DNA from: Neurospora crassa OR74A
Lineage: Eukaryota > Ascomycota > Sordariomycetes > Sordariales > Sordariaceae
Length of the DNA stretch: 64,000 bases
Reading direction: 5' to 3'
NCBI RefSeq assembly: GCF_000182925.2
Contig: NC_026506.1
Coordinates: 2,666,001 to 2,730,000, forward strand
The notes beneath the pieces are model-generated. The model saw only the letters and a list, made by a program, of their open reading frames with translations, was not told the DNA's origin and did no database searches. Position numbers and translations under genes: made by a program. Of the stretch, positions 43,323-55,201 are shown piece by piece. How positions within the stretch are numbered: the first letter of the stretch is position 1; every line of letters starts with the position of its first letter.

Positions 43323-46300
43323 CTTGACTCGGACGGATAACTATTGTGACGAGAAGAGGAAGGCGTATGTAGCGGTGCCCTGAGGCTTCGAGCTTGTATC
43401 TTTGTTTCTCTATGACCAAGTGTAGCGTGGTCTGATTGTGTTATGGTTGTTGAAACCTAATATTCGGGAGGTGGAGGATGAAGAAAACCAAAAGAAGATT
43501 GCTAGAATTGAGTGGAATAAACAGATAATAAACAAAGCAACAAGAAAAGCCGTGTCGAATGAGCTTATATGTGACTGCTGCTCGACCAAGAAACCCATAT
43601 GGAGGGCATATGTAAGCGGCTCTTATAACACAAGACATGGGTTGAGAGACACAAGAGGATCTCCGCGTCCCAGAAGAAGACAAACTGGGGTAGGTAGGTA
43701 GGTACCGAGGTGCCGTCATAGGAGTCCGAGGCTGATCTCCCACCCATGCAAACCTACCCCGACAGTTTTCCCCCGTGCATCTCCCGATGCCCGACAATCC
43801 TGGGATAGACTCGATATGTCAACAAGCAAGGCGGAGAAGTCCCCTAGAGGCTGACGGCCCGGTGGTCCTACATCATCATGTTGTGTAGGGACATCCTACA
43901 TATCTCGCCCTCCAACAAGCGAGCCATTCCACGCACAGTATAGGCAGATATCAGCTCGAACAAACAACTGAACTTTGCAAACGGAGATGAATTGTTGTGA
44001 GGCGAACCACTAGGTTCACACTTCTGTTAATGACTGGTTTGACAAAAGAAGATACTCGTTGTCTCGATATCTGAAAAGTGTCAACTTTCTTTGCGGTGTA
44101 TACGATATATCTCTCCAAGGAAGAGGGTCAAGAGAACCAGGTAGGAGTCAAGGGTGTATCAAGTCACCCCTGAATTACACGGTATTGGTCAACCGGCTTG
44201 GTGGAGGGTGATTAGCCAAGTACTCACCTATGACTACAGATGCGATGGAAAAGGTTGCCACAGGGCTGCTGGATGTATACAACCTTTCTTCTTTCATTGC
44301 TTGGAATAGGTGTAGGTACTGTACCAACCAAGTTGCCCATCACCTTCCATTTAGAGATGCAGTATGCCATATAAAGTGAATGGCGGATTACAACCCTCCT
44401 CAACCGGGACGATCAAAGGATATCGGGAATTGAATAGTAGTTTGAAATGTGTCTCTCGTCTGTAAAGCCGTGTGGATGTAAAATATACCTCTGCGATGCT
44501 TGCCTGGTAGTCTGCGATGAAAGCAACACAGTGATGTACGTGTAAGTGGTAAGTGGAAGCCGTAACCGGAGCCTTAATTGGAAGTCACCGACTAAGCATA
44601 GACATGAGGTAGCTGAGCAAACACCTACGTTGTGACCACTACCACCACAGGCGCGACCAAACATCACTGCCGTTGGTGGTGGTAGTGGGGGCGTGACGCC
44701 AACGCCTAGGGAGGGGGGAGGGGCACATGCGAGCCAATATCCATCGGCAGATGTCATATCCAATCGTTGACTGCGACAGTTTGCGAAGGTTGGCAAGGTC
44801 CTATCAAGATACGGGAGCCGGATGCATGCTTTCGACCACCGTGTTCCCGGATATGTCCTGTACAAAGACGTAAGCGGTTTCGGTGGCCCAAAGGCAGTTG
44901 TGGAAAGACACGGCAACTGGTCGTGTTGAAAGTCCGGTAATAAGGGATCGTCTTGGCGGCGGTGAACCCGGGGCGCTCGGCAGACTCCATTCTGAACGTC
45001 CCTCATGATCTGCTTCCCACGTCCCACACACTTGCCTTTTCAGTGTAGCCTCTCGGGAACAGCAACTGTTCCGTGTAGTGTATAAATCGGGACAGTGGGG
45101 TTTGATCGGGAAGCAACCATTCCATATTGATGTCTGTTCTGTACGCCGACGAAGATTCCAGTCCTGACTATATAAATCTATTAGCAAAGGCACCCTCAGT
45201 ATCTTGAAGGGGGAAATTTCCATCAGGAAAATCCAACGAGAGTTTCAGAAGGTCCAACTTGAGGTAACTTTTCACCAACAACTTGGCTAAACAATGGACC
45301 TCAAACTTACAACTCACGACGCTTCCGATCCGCCCTCGTAAACAACAATGAATGATACCCTGTCGCCACGTTCTCGGGATTCGGGAAGGGTTTCCATGCG
45401 CCTTGCGAGCAGCCTCCATGCTCTCAAAGTGGCCTGCTATCTTTCCCTTGGTGCGCTTGTAAGCTGCAGCTGAGGAGGAGGAGGAGGCGGCGAAAGGAAG
45501 CTTGGTGGATGGCCCCTGTCAGAAGGACTCAGGTGGCCTTTCGGCAGATGTGAATCTACCCTTTGTGTTTCCGGATCTGCAAACAGCGATTCTTGGCTGG
45601 GATGATAGACGTTCGGCAATGGTGATTGTGGAAAACGATTGCTTCGAACAAGCAAAAGTAAATGTAGACCAGGCTTTAAGCAGGAGGAAAAAGCATAATC
45701 CTCTGAAGAACGTGTTCTCCTCCCCGCATGGATATGTAGATACAGCAAGTACTTTGGAGCAAGCTCGGCCAAGGTGTTAACAGAACGTAGCCAAGGTGTG
45801 TTCTTGCGCTATCAGATCCTGTCCAATCCCCGCACTTACTGCGCCTTTACTGATAAGCGACTAACTCGAGACCCCCTTCCCATTCAATTCAAAACTGTGA
45901 AATAGATCTAGAGGACAGTCCCTTCTCAAGCAAGATCATGGACTGGAATTATCCGGAAACAACTATGGTGCATGGAAACCATGATTCAGAATCTAGCTTT
46001 GGCTGGATTATCACACAGTTACTGGGGCATCCCAGGAATTATGTTCATAAACCCCATGGGGTGCTATGGAACATTCTTCCCCTCTCCCCATCGCTCAACA
46101 TACAGACAAGGGTTCGACACAGATTCTCGATCAAGTAATCTATTTATGACAACAACTGTATACGCGTCAGAATAAACCACAAAAACAGACACGCAAACTT
46201 CCTGCCCATCAATCCAGCGTACATTATCTTCCTATATTGTACTTAATCGTAATACCTTACATGTACTAACCGATGGATGCTTTGTCATGCAAAATCATAA

Positions 46301-46707
46301 ACTCGTTCTCACGACTCCCTTCCCTTGCAAAGGAAGGAGAGAATACCCAAATGCATAACGACATAAAAAAGAAAGGGAAATTGCAAACAAGTCCAGAGAA
46401 GCCTGGAACAATTCTACCAATAACACCGCGCAAAGTCCTCTGCTGTTGCTTCCCTGAGTAGTACACCTTCCATATTAATATCCAACCTTCCAATCTCCAT
46501 CATTGAAACGCCACATACCATATCTCCTTTCAGATATATCAAATACCCCATCTTTGAGCAATAGCTGTCATGATCCTTACCCCAAAAGGGCTCAACGTGG
46601 GCAGGCCCCTTCGAAGCAGTTCCCTTACCCAAAGCATCTCTTGACGTGGTGACAGGCCCATCTATTCCCTCTCGTACAACACCCCTAGGAGTTCTGGCAA
46701 GGCCAGT
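43323..46707. other. long gene-free region
   Basis: 3.4 kb. TAGG repeats at 43690-43707. One minus-strand stretch near 45370-45480 reads like coding sequence (AYKRTKGKIAGHFESMEAAR) but has no clear start, splice or domain context. Otherwise only short spurious frames are seen. Confidence 0.5.
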
Positions 46708-49700
46708 CTAGAATCCCTCGTCCTCCGATTCCGAATCAGCATCCGGCACCAAAGCCCTATACCGTCGGCTCGCCAAATCCTCTTCCAACCCTCCATCGCT
46801 CTCAGAATCAACATACCCCTCGCCTCCGACCAGCGATAGCGCCACAGGCAAGAAGACCAACGCGTGTGTGGCGGCAAAAATGACCAAAGCGACCCAGATA
46901 CGGAAGTAGTAAATCTCAAAGATCTTGCTACGGGTAAAACCGAGCACAAAGACACCGAGCAGCTTGGTGACCGTGATGCCCGAGAAGACGGAGCCACCGA
47001 CGTTGCTGAGAGCAGTCCACGCGCGCGCGTCGCGGCCACGGAAGCGGTTCTTGGCGCGCTCCATGCATGAGCGAGACGGGAACATGAAGGCACGGGCAAT
47101 GTGGGCGCAGAACTCGACGGCAATACCGACACAGATGATGAGGTTGACGAGCGAGACGGCGTTGAGGGAGACGCCCATGACGGCCATGGCGCCGATAATG
47201 TCGACGATGGCCATGACGACGGTGAAGCTGACTACTGCTGCTGTGACCAGGGAGCCGAGCAGGACGGAGGCGACGATGAAGATGATGCCGATGGCGGAGC
47301 CAAGGAGGGCGCCGGTGAGCGAGACGATGCTGGCGTACTGATCGAAGAAGACGTAGAAGACGCTGTAGGGGAAGACGTCTAGTCCTGTTTCGGCGCTGAT
47401 CTCATTGGCGATACGGCGGGCAGCGGCGTAAGCGTCGATAAAGTCCTCTTGGCTGCGGAGCGGGATGTGGCTTGTACGGAAGTGACTGGCCGGAATGGTG
47501 TCCCTGTCCGAGTCAACCAAAACAGCAGAGCCATACGAAGCCTGTCCGCCCAAGGGACAATCTTCATTTGTTGGCGCACTGAGGAACTTCTTCAAGTAGT
47601 AGACAAACTCGTCACCTTCTGGCATGCCAGAAAGAGTAATGTTCCATGCCGGCGTCCGGTTCGCAAAGCAGGGTCTCCGCCGCTCCATGCAGCACCTCTC
47701 GTTCTCGGGGTTGAGCCACTGGAAGAAGTCATCAATCCAGCTGGCAGTGGGCGTCGAGATATAAGAGACCTCAGTCCGCTTCCTCTCCTGTTCCAAGATG
47801 TTCGAAAGCGACATCTGCTCACAAGTGGTATAGCGGGCACAGACTTTCTGCTGTTGCGCCCGATCAGTAGCGTTAAACTCCCTGGTGACAAAATAGACCG
47901 GCGGACCAGTGTTGAGGTACTCGTAAAGATCGTTGAAATAAGGTATCAAGTACGAATCGTCTGGAATGGCAACGCGCTGGTCCAGACCCAGCTTGACCTC
48001 GGGAATCAGAGCAACACCAGCCGCGAACACGCCCAAGAAGATCATGACAATGACAGCCTTGGTCTTTTTGCCCAACAGGCGAGGAGCGTAAACCTTGCGA
48101 ATGAACTGTTGGAGATAACTTTCCTCGGGAGCCTCAAGATAGACCGGGGCCGGACCTGCACCGTTGCTGGCGAGATGGACTCTAGCAGATTTGATTTGGA
48201 TGCAAGGGAAGCAGTCCGCTCGAGAATCCTCAACGCGGATCTGGTTCAGCGTCAGCACGGAAACAAACATGGTCACTTGAAGAATGGCGTTGATGAAGAC
48301 AGCTCCAGCCGCATAGATGGCGAAGTTCCTCACCGCCGGCATGCCGACAAAGGCACCGAGCGCAAAAGATGCCGTCTCGGTCAAGGCCGAGAAGAGGATC
48401 GAGGGGCCCATCCGTCCTAAAGCCCTAGAAATCCGTGCCTCAACCATGTCGTCAGGGTAGCTAACATTCACACGCTCAAACTCGTGAACAATCAGGAAGA
48501 TGTTGTCCACACCAACAGCGAGAACGATGAACGGAATCACATCGACAATGATCAAGGTAGCCCGCAGGCCAGCCCAAGAGAAGAGACCAATCGAGGCAGT
48601 GATCGACATGAGAACAATGACGATGCCCACGATACCGAGTGTGAACTTGGACTCAACCAGCGAGACAGCCGGGTTGCGAATCAAGTCCTTGAAGGTCAGA
48701 GTAGTAGAACCAAGAGCGAGCGAAGCATACAAGAACATGATGATGTAGCTGATGACAATGATCTTGGCATCGGTGTTGGTGGACTTGTTGAGTTCTTCCT
48801 CAAGACTGATTTCGGTAGAGAAGGAAAGGCGGAGACCGCGCTCTTTGGCCTCATCTTGCACTTCCAACAGTCGATTCTTGAGTGCCACTTCCCAGTCCAT
48901 CGCACGGTCAACTTCGGGAGAGTTTTCAGAAGGATTGATCAACACCCAGGTAACAGTCATAGCTGAAGCTTCCGCAACGTTGCCGCCCTCTGGGTATCCG
49001 CCAAGGATCATGCTAGGGTCAAGAGGCTGTCCATATGCAGGGCGACACTCCACCGGGGACGCGGCGCAAGTCCGCAACGTGCTCTGCCAAGTCTCTGGGT
49101 CAACAGAGTCGGGATCGTCTTGGAAGTAAGCAGCAACTGACTGAACAACGCAAGCATCACCAGTGGGCTTGAGGCACAGGTCCTGGAAACTGCTTCCATA
49201 ATTGGAACCCTTGAGCGCCGCAACGCTCTTCTCGACATCCATCCACCAGAGAAGAGTATCACGGCTCAGGACGGGTCCAGGACCGGAGGGTTGGGTGTCG
49301 TTCACAAGGAAGACCTTCTCAGCGCGGTAGAAGGCGCCGAAATGGGAGTCGAAGAAGGCTTTCTCCTCGGCCGCTGGTGAAGTTGGGCTCACCCACAAAC
49401 GGGCCGGGTTCTTTTCAAGCTCAAAATGGAACCAGCCAAGACTGAGGATACTAGCGATCAGAATGCTGGTGACAATGGTAATGGCCGGGAACGTGGCCGC
49501 GACATATCCCAACTTGCTGAAAGCAGAATCACACCATGTGTTGATGATGTATGTCTTTTGGGGGCGGTCAATCATGGCCACGTTCTGGGTCAAGTCTCCC
49601 TCATCCTCGTCGTCGCTCGGGGCAGCATCAGTGAGAAGACGGAGTCTTTCACTCCTGCGCTTAGCATGTCTCTTCCAGGCAACGTGGCCAACTACGGCAG

Positions 49701-50610
49701 CAATGGAGATAAACAAGATGACGCTGTAAGTCAAGATGGAAGCAAATGACAGGCACGGTAGTGCGCCGACATGGCATGACCCAGCCTGTTCGACGTCCGG
49801 GAGCGTGGGGCAGATCTCGGGGCAGTCGACGCAGGCACAACGGAAGTTGGGGTCCTCGTCGTTGCATTTCTTGGGCTTCATGGGCAACGGCTTCATGTCG
49901 GGCTCAGCGTATTCGACAGGGAAGTTGATCTGGAAAGGCGAGCCACCGAAGCGTTCCTGGCCAAGGAACTTGAGCAATTGGGTGTAGTTCTTGGCGCCTC
50001 CGCCTATCAAGTCCATGGCCCTCGAGTTTGTAGGGCCGAACTTGACGTCCTTGCAGCTGTTGTAGAAGCCGGTTCCATACTCTTCAGAAATCAACTGGTC
50101 CAGCTCGGTCACTAGTTCCTTGCCCTTCTTTTCAATTGTCTTGGTGACATTGACGAACAGCGACTGGTTGGGGGAACATGTAAAGGTGCAAAACATGTTG
50201 AAGAAGTTGTCCTTGCACGCCGGGCAAGACGATATTATCTGGTTCACTGTCGATAGAGAGGACTTGAGCGAGTCAACCTGCAGTAAGGGTCAATATCAGC
50301 ATCTTGCTTGGTTAACCCGACGAGCCGAAAGAGGGATTACCTGTTCAGGCAGGCAGCACACCGGCCCTGTACTCCATTTTGGGCCACAGAGATCAACTAG
50401 TTGTTGACGGAGATAGTCGTCGGGTTCCTCGGCCAAGCCATTGTCAACACAGGGCAACTGGCTTCCAAAGAGACCCTTGGATCCGCAGTGGCCTCTGATA
50501 GCACATCGTCCAGCTTCGTGCTTTGGCGTATATATCTCGGCTGTGACACTTCCCAGACCTGATAGTAGGAGCCCGCCGCTGGCCGCGACAAACGTGGATA
50601 GCTTTATCAT
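46708..50610 (-). CDS. NCR1: Niemann-Pick type C1-related sterol transporter (NPC1/NCR1)
   Basis: Two exons (50341-50610 and 46708-50277; 63-nt intron) give 1279 residues, the same size as human NPC1. The protein sits in the vacuolar/lysosomal membrane and moves sterol from the lumen into the membrane. Seen: signal peptide (MIKLSTFVAASGGLLLSGLG), a Cys-rich N-terminal sterol-binding domain (GHCGSKGLFGSQLPC, CPACKDNFFNMFCTFTCSP) that is joined by the intron, a first transmembrane helix near 265, the sterol-sensing domain at about 595-760 (LGIVGIVIVLMSITASIGLF, VDVIPFIVLAVGVDNIFLIV), the Cys-rich luminal loop (ENERCCMERRRPCF), and a second permease half with VNLIICVGIAVEFCAHI near the end. The acidic tail ends ADSESEDEGF. 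An RND-type fold with about 13 helices is expected. Looks intact. Confidence 0.97.
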
Positions 50611-51844
50611 GGTCGAGAATCTATCAAGGGCAGGACGTCGTCGCTATTATTGACGTTGCCGGTGCCGCTCGGCGGCTTGGATGCGATGGGGAGTTCCCGC
50701 TCAATGTTGGTCCGGCCAACGCTCTTCCCGGGAGATTGATGCAGGACCTATGTATCAGGTTGCATATGGTATGATACCAATAGTCGTCGTCAGATCAGCG
50801 ATGGAGGTATGGTAAGGTCCTCGGAGTCACTTCGTTGTGATGGTGGCTTCGAGTTGTTCGACTTCAACTTGTTGTTGACTGTCGATGTCTCGGTGGATAG
50901 AGAGAGGACCTAGGTGATCGGGTCGGGTCCAGCGATAGTGGATTAGGTGTAGTGGACCAGAATCCCAGACGGCGATGATGGCCCGATGGTAGAACCTCCC
51001 GTCTGTTTTCCGATTATTGATAATGGGAGTTGGAGATGCGAAACTGAACTGGAACTGGAAATGGAAACTGGCACTTGCCCTGCCCCAGGCATGAAACGGA
51101 TGACCTGGAAGCTCCCGATCTGGCCCTGGGGCTTCCCTTCAGTTGATGGGTGCCTGCCAGCGCTGTGGTCGTGTTTGGCTAGCTGAAGTGTATGCATGCG
51201 TCATCAACCGAAGGCAGCTAAGACGCTCTGCCGTGTCTGATTGGCTGTTTTCGGACTGGGGCAAAAGGTGGGAGGAGAACTCCGTCGAGGAAGGTACCTA
51301 ACGACTGCAGTGGTAGGGGCCGCCAGCCCAGGCCACGACGCTCACGCAGTCCCTCAAGTCCCTGAGAATCGATCACGCGGGACAAGTCCACAGCTGTGAA
51401 TCCCTGCCAAGACCTGGCTAGCAGCTGGATACGGCAGGCGGTCAAGTATTTACTACTATGAAGGGTTCTTGTCGAACCGTCTTCCGACTTGTCCTTGGCC
51501 ACCGTCACCAACGACGACGTACAAGCTATCGATGTACACTAGCTAGTTGGTTATCTCTACAGAAACTTGTATGACAAGAGCAACTCAAAACTTGATATGT
51601 GCTTCAAAGCATACATCCGATATCAACTCTACTTGATCATCATCAATACATCCTAGCGAAAATACAACCACATGCCAAAGCAGTAAATAACCAAAACAAT
51701 ACACGTTCCAGCTCAGCTGTTCCAAAAACCACGCCCATGAACTGTTCAATACTGCTATCTTGCAAACAGGCATATGACCCAAAATGGCCCAGCGACAACA
51801 TATGCAAATAATCCCCTCTCTCTTCATCCCCATGGCAAAACCAA
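50611..51844. other. intergenic region
   Basis: 1.2 kb. NPC1 promoter and the 3' flank of the Smr gene. Short GAACTGGAAATGGAAACTGG-like repeats near 51048. No gene seen. Confidence 0.55.
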
Positions 51845-53218
51845 TCAGACCCTCCCGGTGACGTAAAACTGGCCTGTCAACGTCTCGACCTTCCAACCGT
51901 CGTTCTTCAAGGCAAGTCCCACAGCTTGTCGAAGACGCGAGACGCCACCCGAACTATGACGACCGACACCCGTAACCACCGTGAATCCCTCCATCTTGGC
52001 CTTGGACTTGCGGTGCTCACCCAGACTGTTCCACCACCGCCAGACTCGCTCCTTGGCAATGCGGACTCCGTCAAGAACGGTGACGCCGTGTAGATCGATA
52101 CTGCAGTATGTGCTTCTCTCGTTGACTAGTTGTTCGGATGCCAGCGATATCCTTTCGGCAGCGGCACGGGCTTCTTCCCGGGCGCGTTCCGTGTAAACGA
52201 TGGCGCCTTGTCGTCCCAAGGGTCCCTTGCGAGCAAGAGCCGAAGCCTGCGCGTAGAGGTTGGAGACTCCGTACTCACTGTCTGGGCTTGGTACAAGGGT
52301 AGACGCCCTTTCAAAGGTGGTGACAACCTGTGAACTTGCCATGCCACCGCGCCGTGTTGACGATGAGGGTCGGATGGGTCCCTTAGCCCCCTCCAACTCC
52401 TCGTTGTCCACTGTTGGCAATACCACTGCGTAGTTCAGCGCCAGTTTTGCCTTTCCTTTGCTGCTTTGGTCCTTGGACTTGTTCTTGCCTCTGCGGGTTG
52501 CGGTGCTTCCCTGTGGCTTGTGGAAGCCATCCAGTCCCTTGGGCAGCTGGCCCGTTTCGTGGAGGTGTTGCCGAGTCAGAAGATCGTCAAAGGCCCTGTC
52601 CAGGTCGCCTCCGCTTTGTTTAAGCACAAACTTGAGGGTGTGCTCCTTGAAGTTGGGAAACACCAGACGAAGTCGCTCGACCTTATCCAGCTCGTTCAGG
52701 TCTGATGAGTCGCAAAATCTGAGGTCCTCGGACGACGAGGAGGACTCGAAGGAGAAGATGGAGTCGGATATCGTTGTGGCATTTTCCGTAGCCAAAGACT
52801 CGGACATGATGCTGTGATCGACTTCATCACCGTTTGCCCCCTCGACAGAAATGCCCATTCCGGAGGGGTCAAACGACGTCGAGGCCTCACACGAAGCAGT
52901 CTGCGCCAGTGTGTTGAGAATGTCCTTGATGTCGTCATAGTCCGTTTGGATGTTTCGCTCCAGGGTAATAGCAAGAATGAGTGACTGATCCAGATCTCGA
53001 AACTCTTCCTGCAGTTGAATAATCCACGGTTAAACAATTGATTATTTGCAAGAATGATTTTGGGGCATGTTGATATAATAAGTGCTGTGCGTTCCAATCC
53101 GGCTTGAACCTACAAAGAGTTGTTCTAGAAGGGAGTCAACAGACTCCAACCGAGCCTTTCCCTCATATGAGGGAGAGCCTGATGGCTTCACATGGCTTTT
53201 CGTTTTCCTTCCCCCCAT
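51845..53218 (-). CDS. CUE/DUF1771/Smr-domain protein
   Basis: At least two exons (53114-53218 and 51845-53008; 105-nt intron) give 423 residues from the ATG at 53218. Order: basic N terminus (MGGRKTKSHVKPSG), an acidic helical segment crossing the intron (SVDSLLEQLF, then EEFRDLDQSLILAITLERNI), a CUE-like ubiquitin-binding motif (LVFPNFKEHTLKFVLKQSGG) near 175, DUF1771 (GAIVYTERAREEARAAAERI) near 300, and a C-terminal Smr domain with IDLHGVTVLDGV and TGVGRHSSGGVSRLRQA. Smr domains bind or cut RNA/DNA; fungal CUE-Smr relatives include Cue2-like nucleases of no-go decay, so a role in mRNA quality control is possible. The 5' end is uncertain: a TAG-acceptor (before 53233) and an open, coding-like stretch at 53405-53572 suggest a missing upstream exon. 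Confidence 0.85.
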
Positions 53219-55201
53219 CCCAGGTGAAAAGGCCTATGGTTGTCGCTTAAAGGATGTGCGTGATCGAATACCGCTGGTTTCGCGCTATGGCATGAACATG
53301 AGGTGGATAAAAAAGACGAGACGGCTGGAATTCACTGTTCATCGTATGTAAGATAGGCCCAGTGTCGAGGTGAGAATTGTGTTGACTGGAGGTGCCCAAA
53401 TTCAACCTGAGGATGAGCCAATGTCAAAATTGGCCAAAGAAACCTCGTAGCGTTTGCTTTTCTGTTTGCGCTTTCCCGACTTTCGCCCTGGGCCGCTTTC
53501 CTGTGAATCGGTGGGAGCGGGGGTCGCCAGGGTGTCACCAAGCAACTGGCCCCGATAGGTAGCCAGGGGAACCTTTCAGTCTGCGAGTGCAGGGTACACA
53601 GGTCGAGTTACGATTGCGTTAGCCAGTAGTGGAAGAGCAGGCTTACTTTTTATCTTGCATTAACAGCTTTGAGACCCCGCATGACTACGGCGGGGTCATC
53701 ATCCGCTTTCCGTCTCCAGGTTGTGATGCTGAAGAGCTGAACAGGGGCCCATCGCGGGTTCTGACGTCGTCAACAATAGTTAGGTTGATCCCCCAGCATG
53801 GATTCGATTCATGCTATCTGACCTGAGACGAGAGAATCAGCATTTGCAGACTTACGTACTATCAAGCAGCACAGTCATTTCTTAAATCCGCTGGGTCATG
53901 GTTCATCCCATCGTTGACAGCAGGCTCATCAGTTTACAACGACGACGGGGTCTTCATCTTCTTGGGCACCTCAAGCACGCTGGTGGCCTAACCATCGACC
54001 GACCAACCATGTCCATGGGCCGATCTGCCATTGTAGCGAGAACTTGAAGGTGGCTATGCTGTAGCCCCTTCTAGTGTATCAGTCTCAAATAGTGGACAAT
54101 AGTGTCCGAATTCTCCAGTGTCGTTGACAGCGAGATGAGCCTCAACTGCTTGACATTTCACGAAGCAATGGAATAAGCCGTGTGGATGGGCGGGTCGGCT
54201 CGCTTTTGAATAATGCATGCATCACGACTCAGCTGCCATATGTCAGTCAGTGATAGTGCAAAACAGCAACAACAGATACCGGTACCTACCATACACTACA
54301 TATAAACTTTGGATGACACGATCCACGGCTGTCGTTCGGACGTCTCGGGGACCCGAGAGTCAGGAACATAAAGGCCGACGAAGAGTCCGAGCGGAAGGGC
54401 ACACCTCCACTAGCTTCCATTCAATCGGACTTTGACCGCTTCCGGTCGTCGTCATTCCACAGCGTCCATCTTCATAAGGCGCCATCGCAACAGCGCTTGC
54501 ATTGCGAATGGCGATGGTCGCACCAATGATAGACCCTAGACATGTCATATGCCTGAGTCAACATGGGGATTGATCCTCGAAGTGCCTGATGCTAGATATC
54601 AAAAGGCAGCGGATGACAGATGTCAGACTGCCGTAGAAGCCTCAGGATGAAACATGCAGGGACGGTGAAAGATCAGGCTACCGGCGAGATTGCATACACA
54701 CACACGCACACGCACACAAGTTCACAGCGTCCGTCGCGCTTTGTCTCTTTTCAAACACCAACCGTGACTCGCGGTGTCTCTTGACCAAGTTGACTTGTCG
54801 CTGAACCTTACTCACCCACACCCTACGTGTCCTTCGTTCTTTCTCCTGTGGTGCCAGTCACCAGTCACAACGAGTCGCCACGCCGTTCGCTATCAGCATC
54901 AGACTGAACTGAACCGAAAGATCCAGGAGAGACATCCACTCGCTCTTACCCAAACGTTTCCATACATCGACGACAGGAAACAGAAGGCTCAAGTTCTTGT
55001 TGCCCGAAATTGGTAAATTGGGGAAACGGACACGGAACGGGCCTTATCCCATCATAACCGATCACGCATTCACGCCAGCACGTGAAGAAGCCAGCATATC
55101 TCTGTGTGCATACGCATCATTCTCTGCTGCAGTTTTCCTTGCCTTGCAGCGTCAAGCACTCATCGACCTGAACTTTTCACCAATTACATGGTCCTTGCAT
55201 C
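53219..55201. other. intergenic region, may hold a 5' exon of the Smr gene
   Basis: 2 kb. The minus strand at 53405-53572 is open and Lys/Arg/Ser-rich (GQLLGDTLATPAPTDSQESG, then KSGKRKQKSKRYEVSLANFD). The rest has no recognisable gene. A perfect hairpin AGCATG-GATTCGATT-CATGCT lies at 53796-53816. Confidence 0.45.
54696..54718 (+). repeat. (CA)n microsatellite
   Basis: ACACACACACGCACACGCACACA, about eleven CA/CG dinucleotides, non-coding. Confidence 0.85.

Noticed and set aside
44413-45027. 204-codon minus-strand frame
   Set aside because: Low coding likelihood, no domain, overlaps other frames of similar length in the same gene-free region.
45370-45480. Coding-like minus-strand stretch (AYKRTKGKIAGHFESMEAAR)
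   Set aside because: No start codon, exon partners or known family could be established; kept only as a note.
53796-53816. Hairpin AGCATG-GATTCGATT-CATGCT resembling a tRNA T arm
   Set aside because: The T-loop does not sit in a proper 5-bp stem in canonical register and no D or anticodon arm is nearby.
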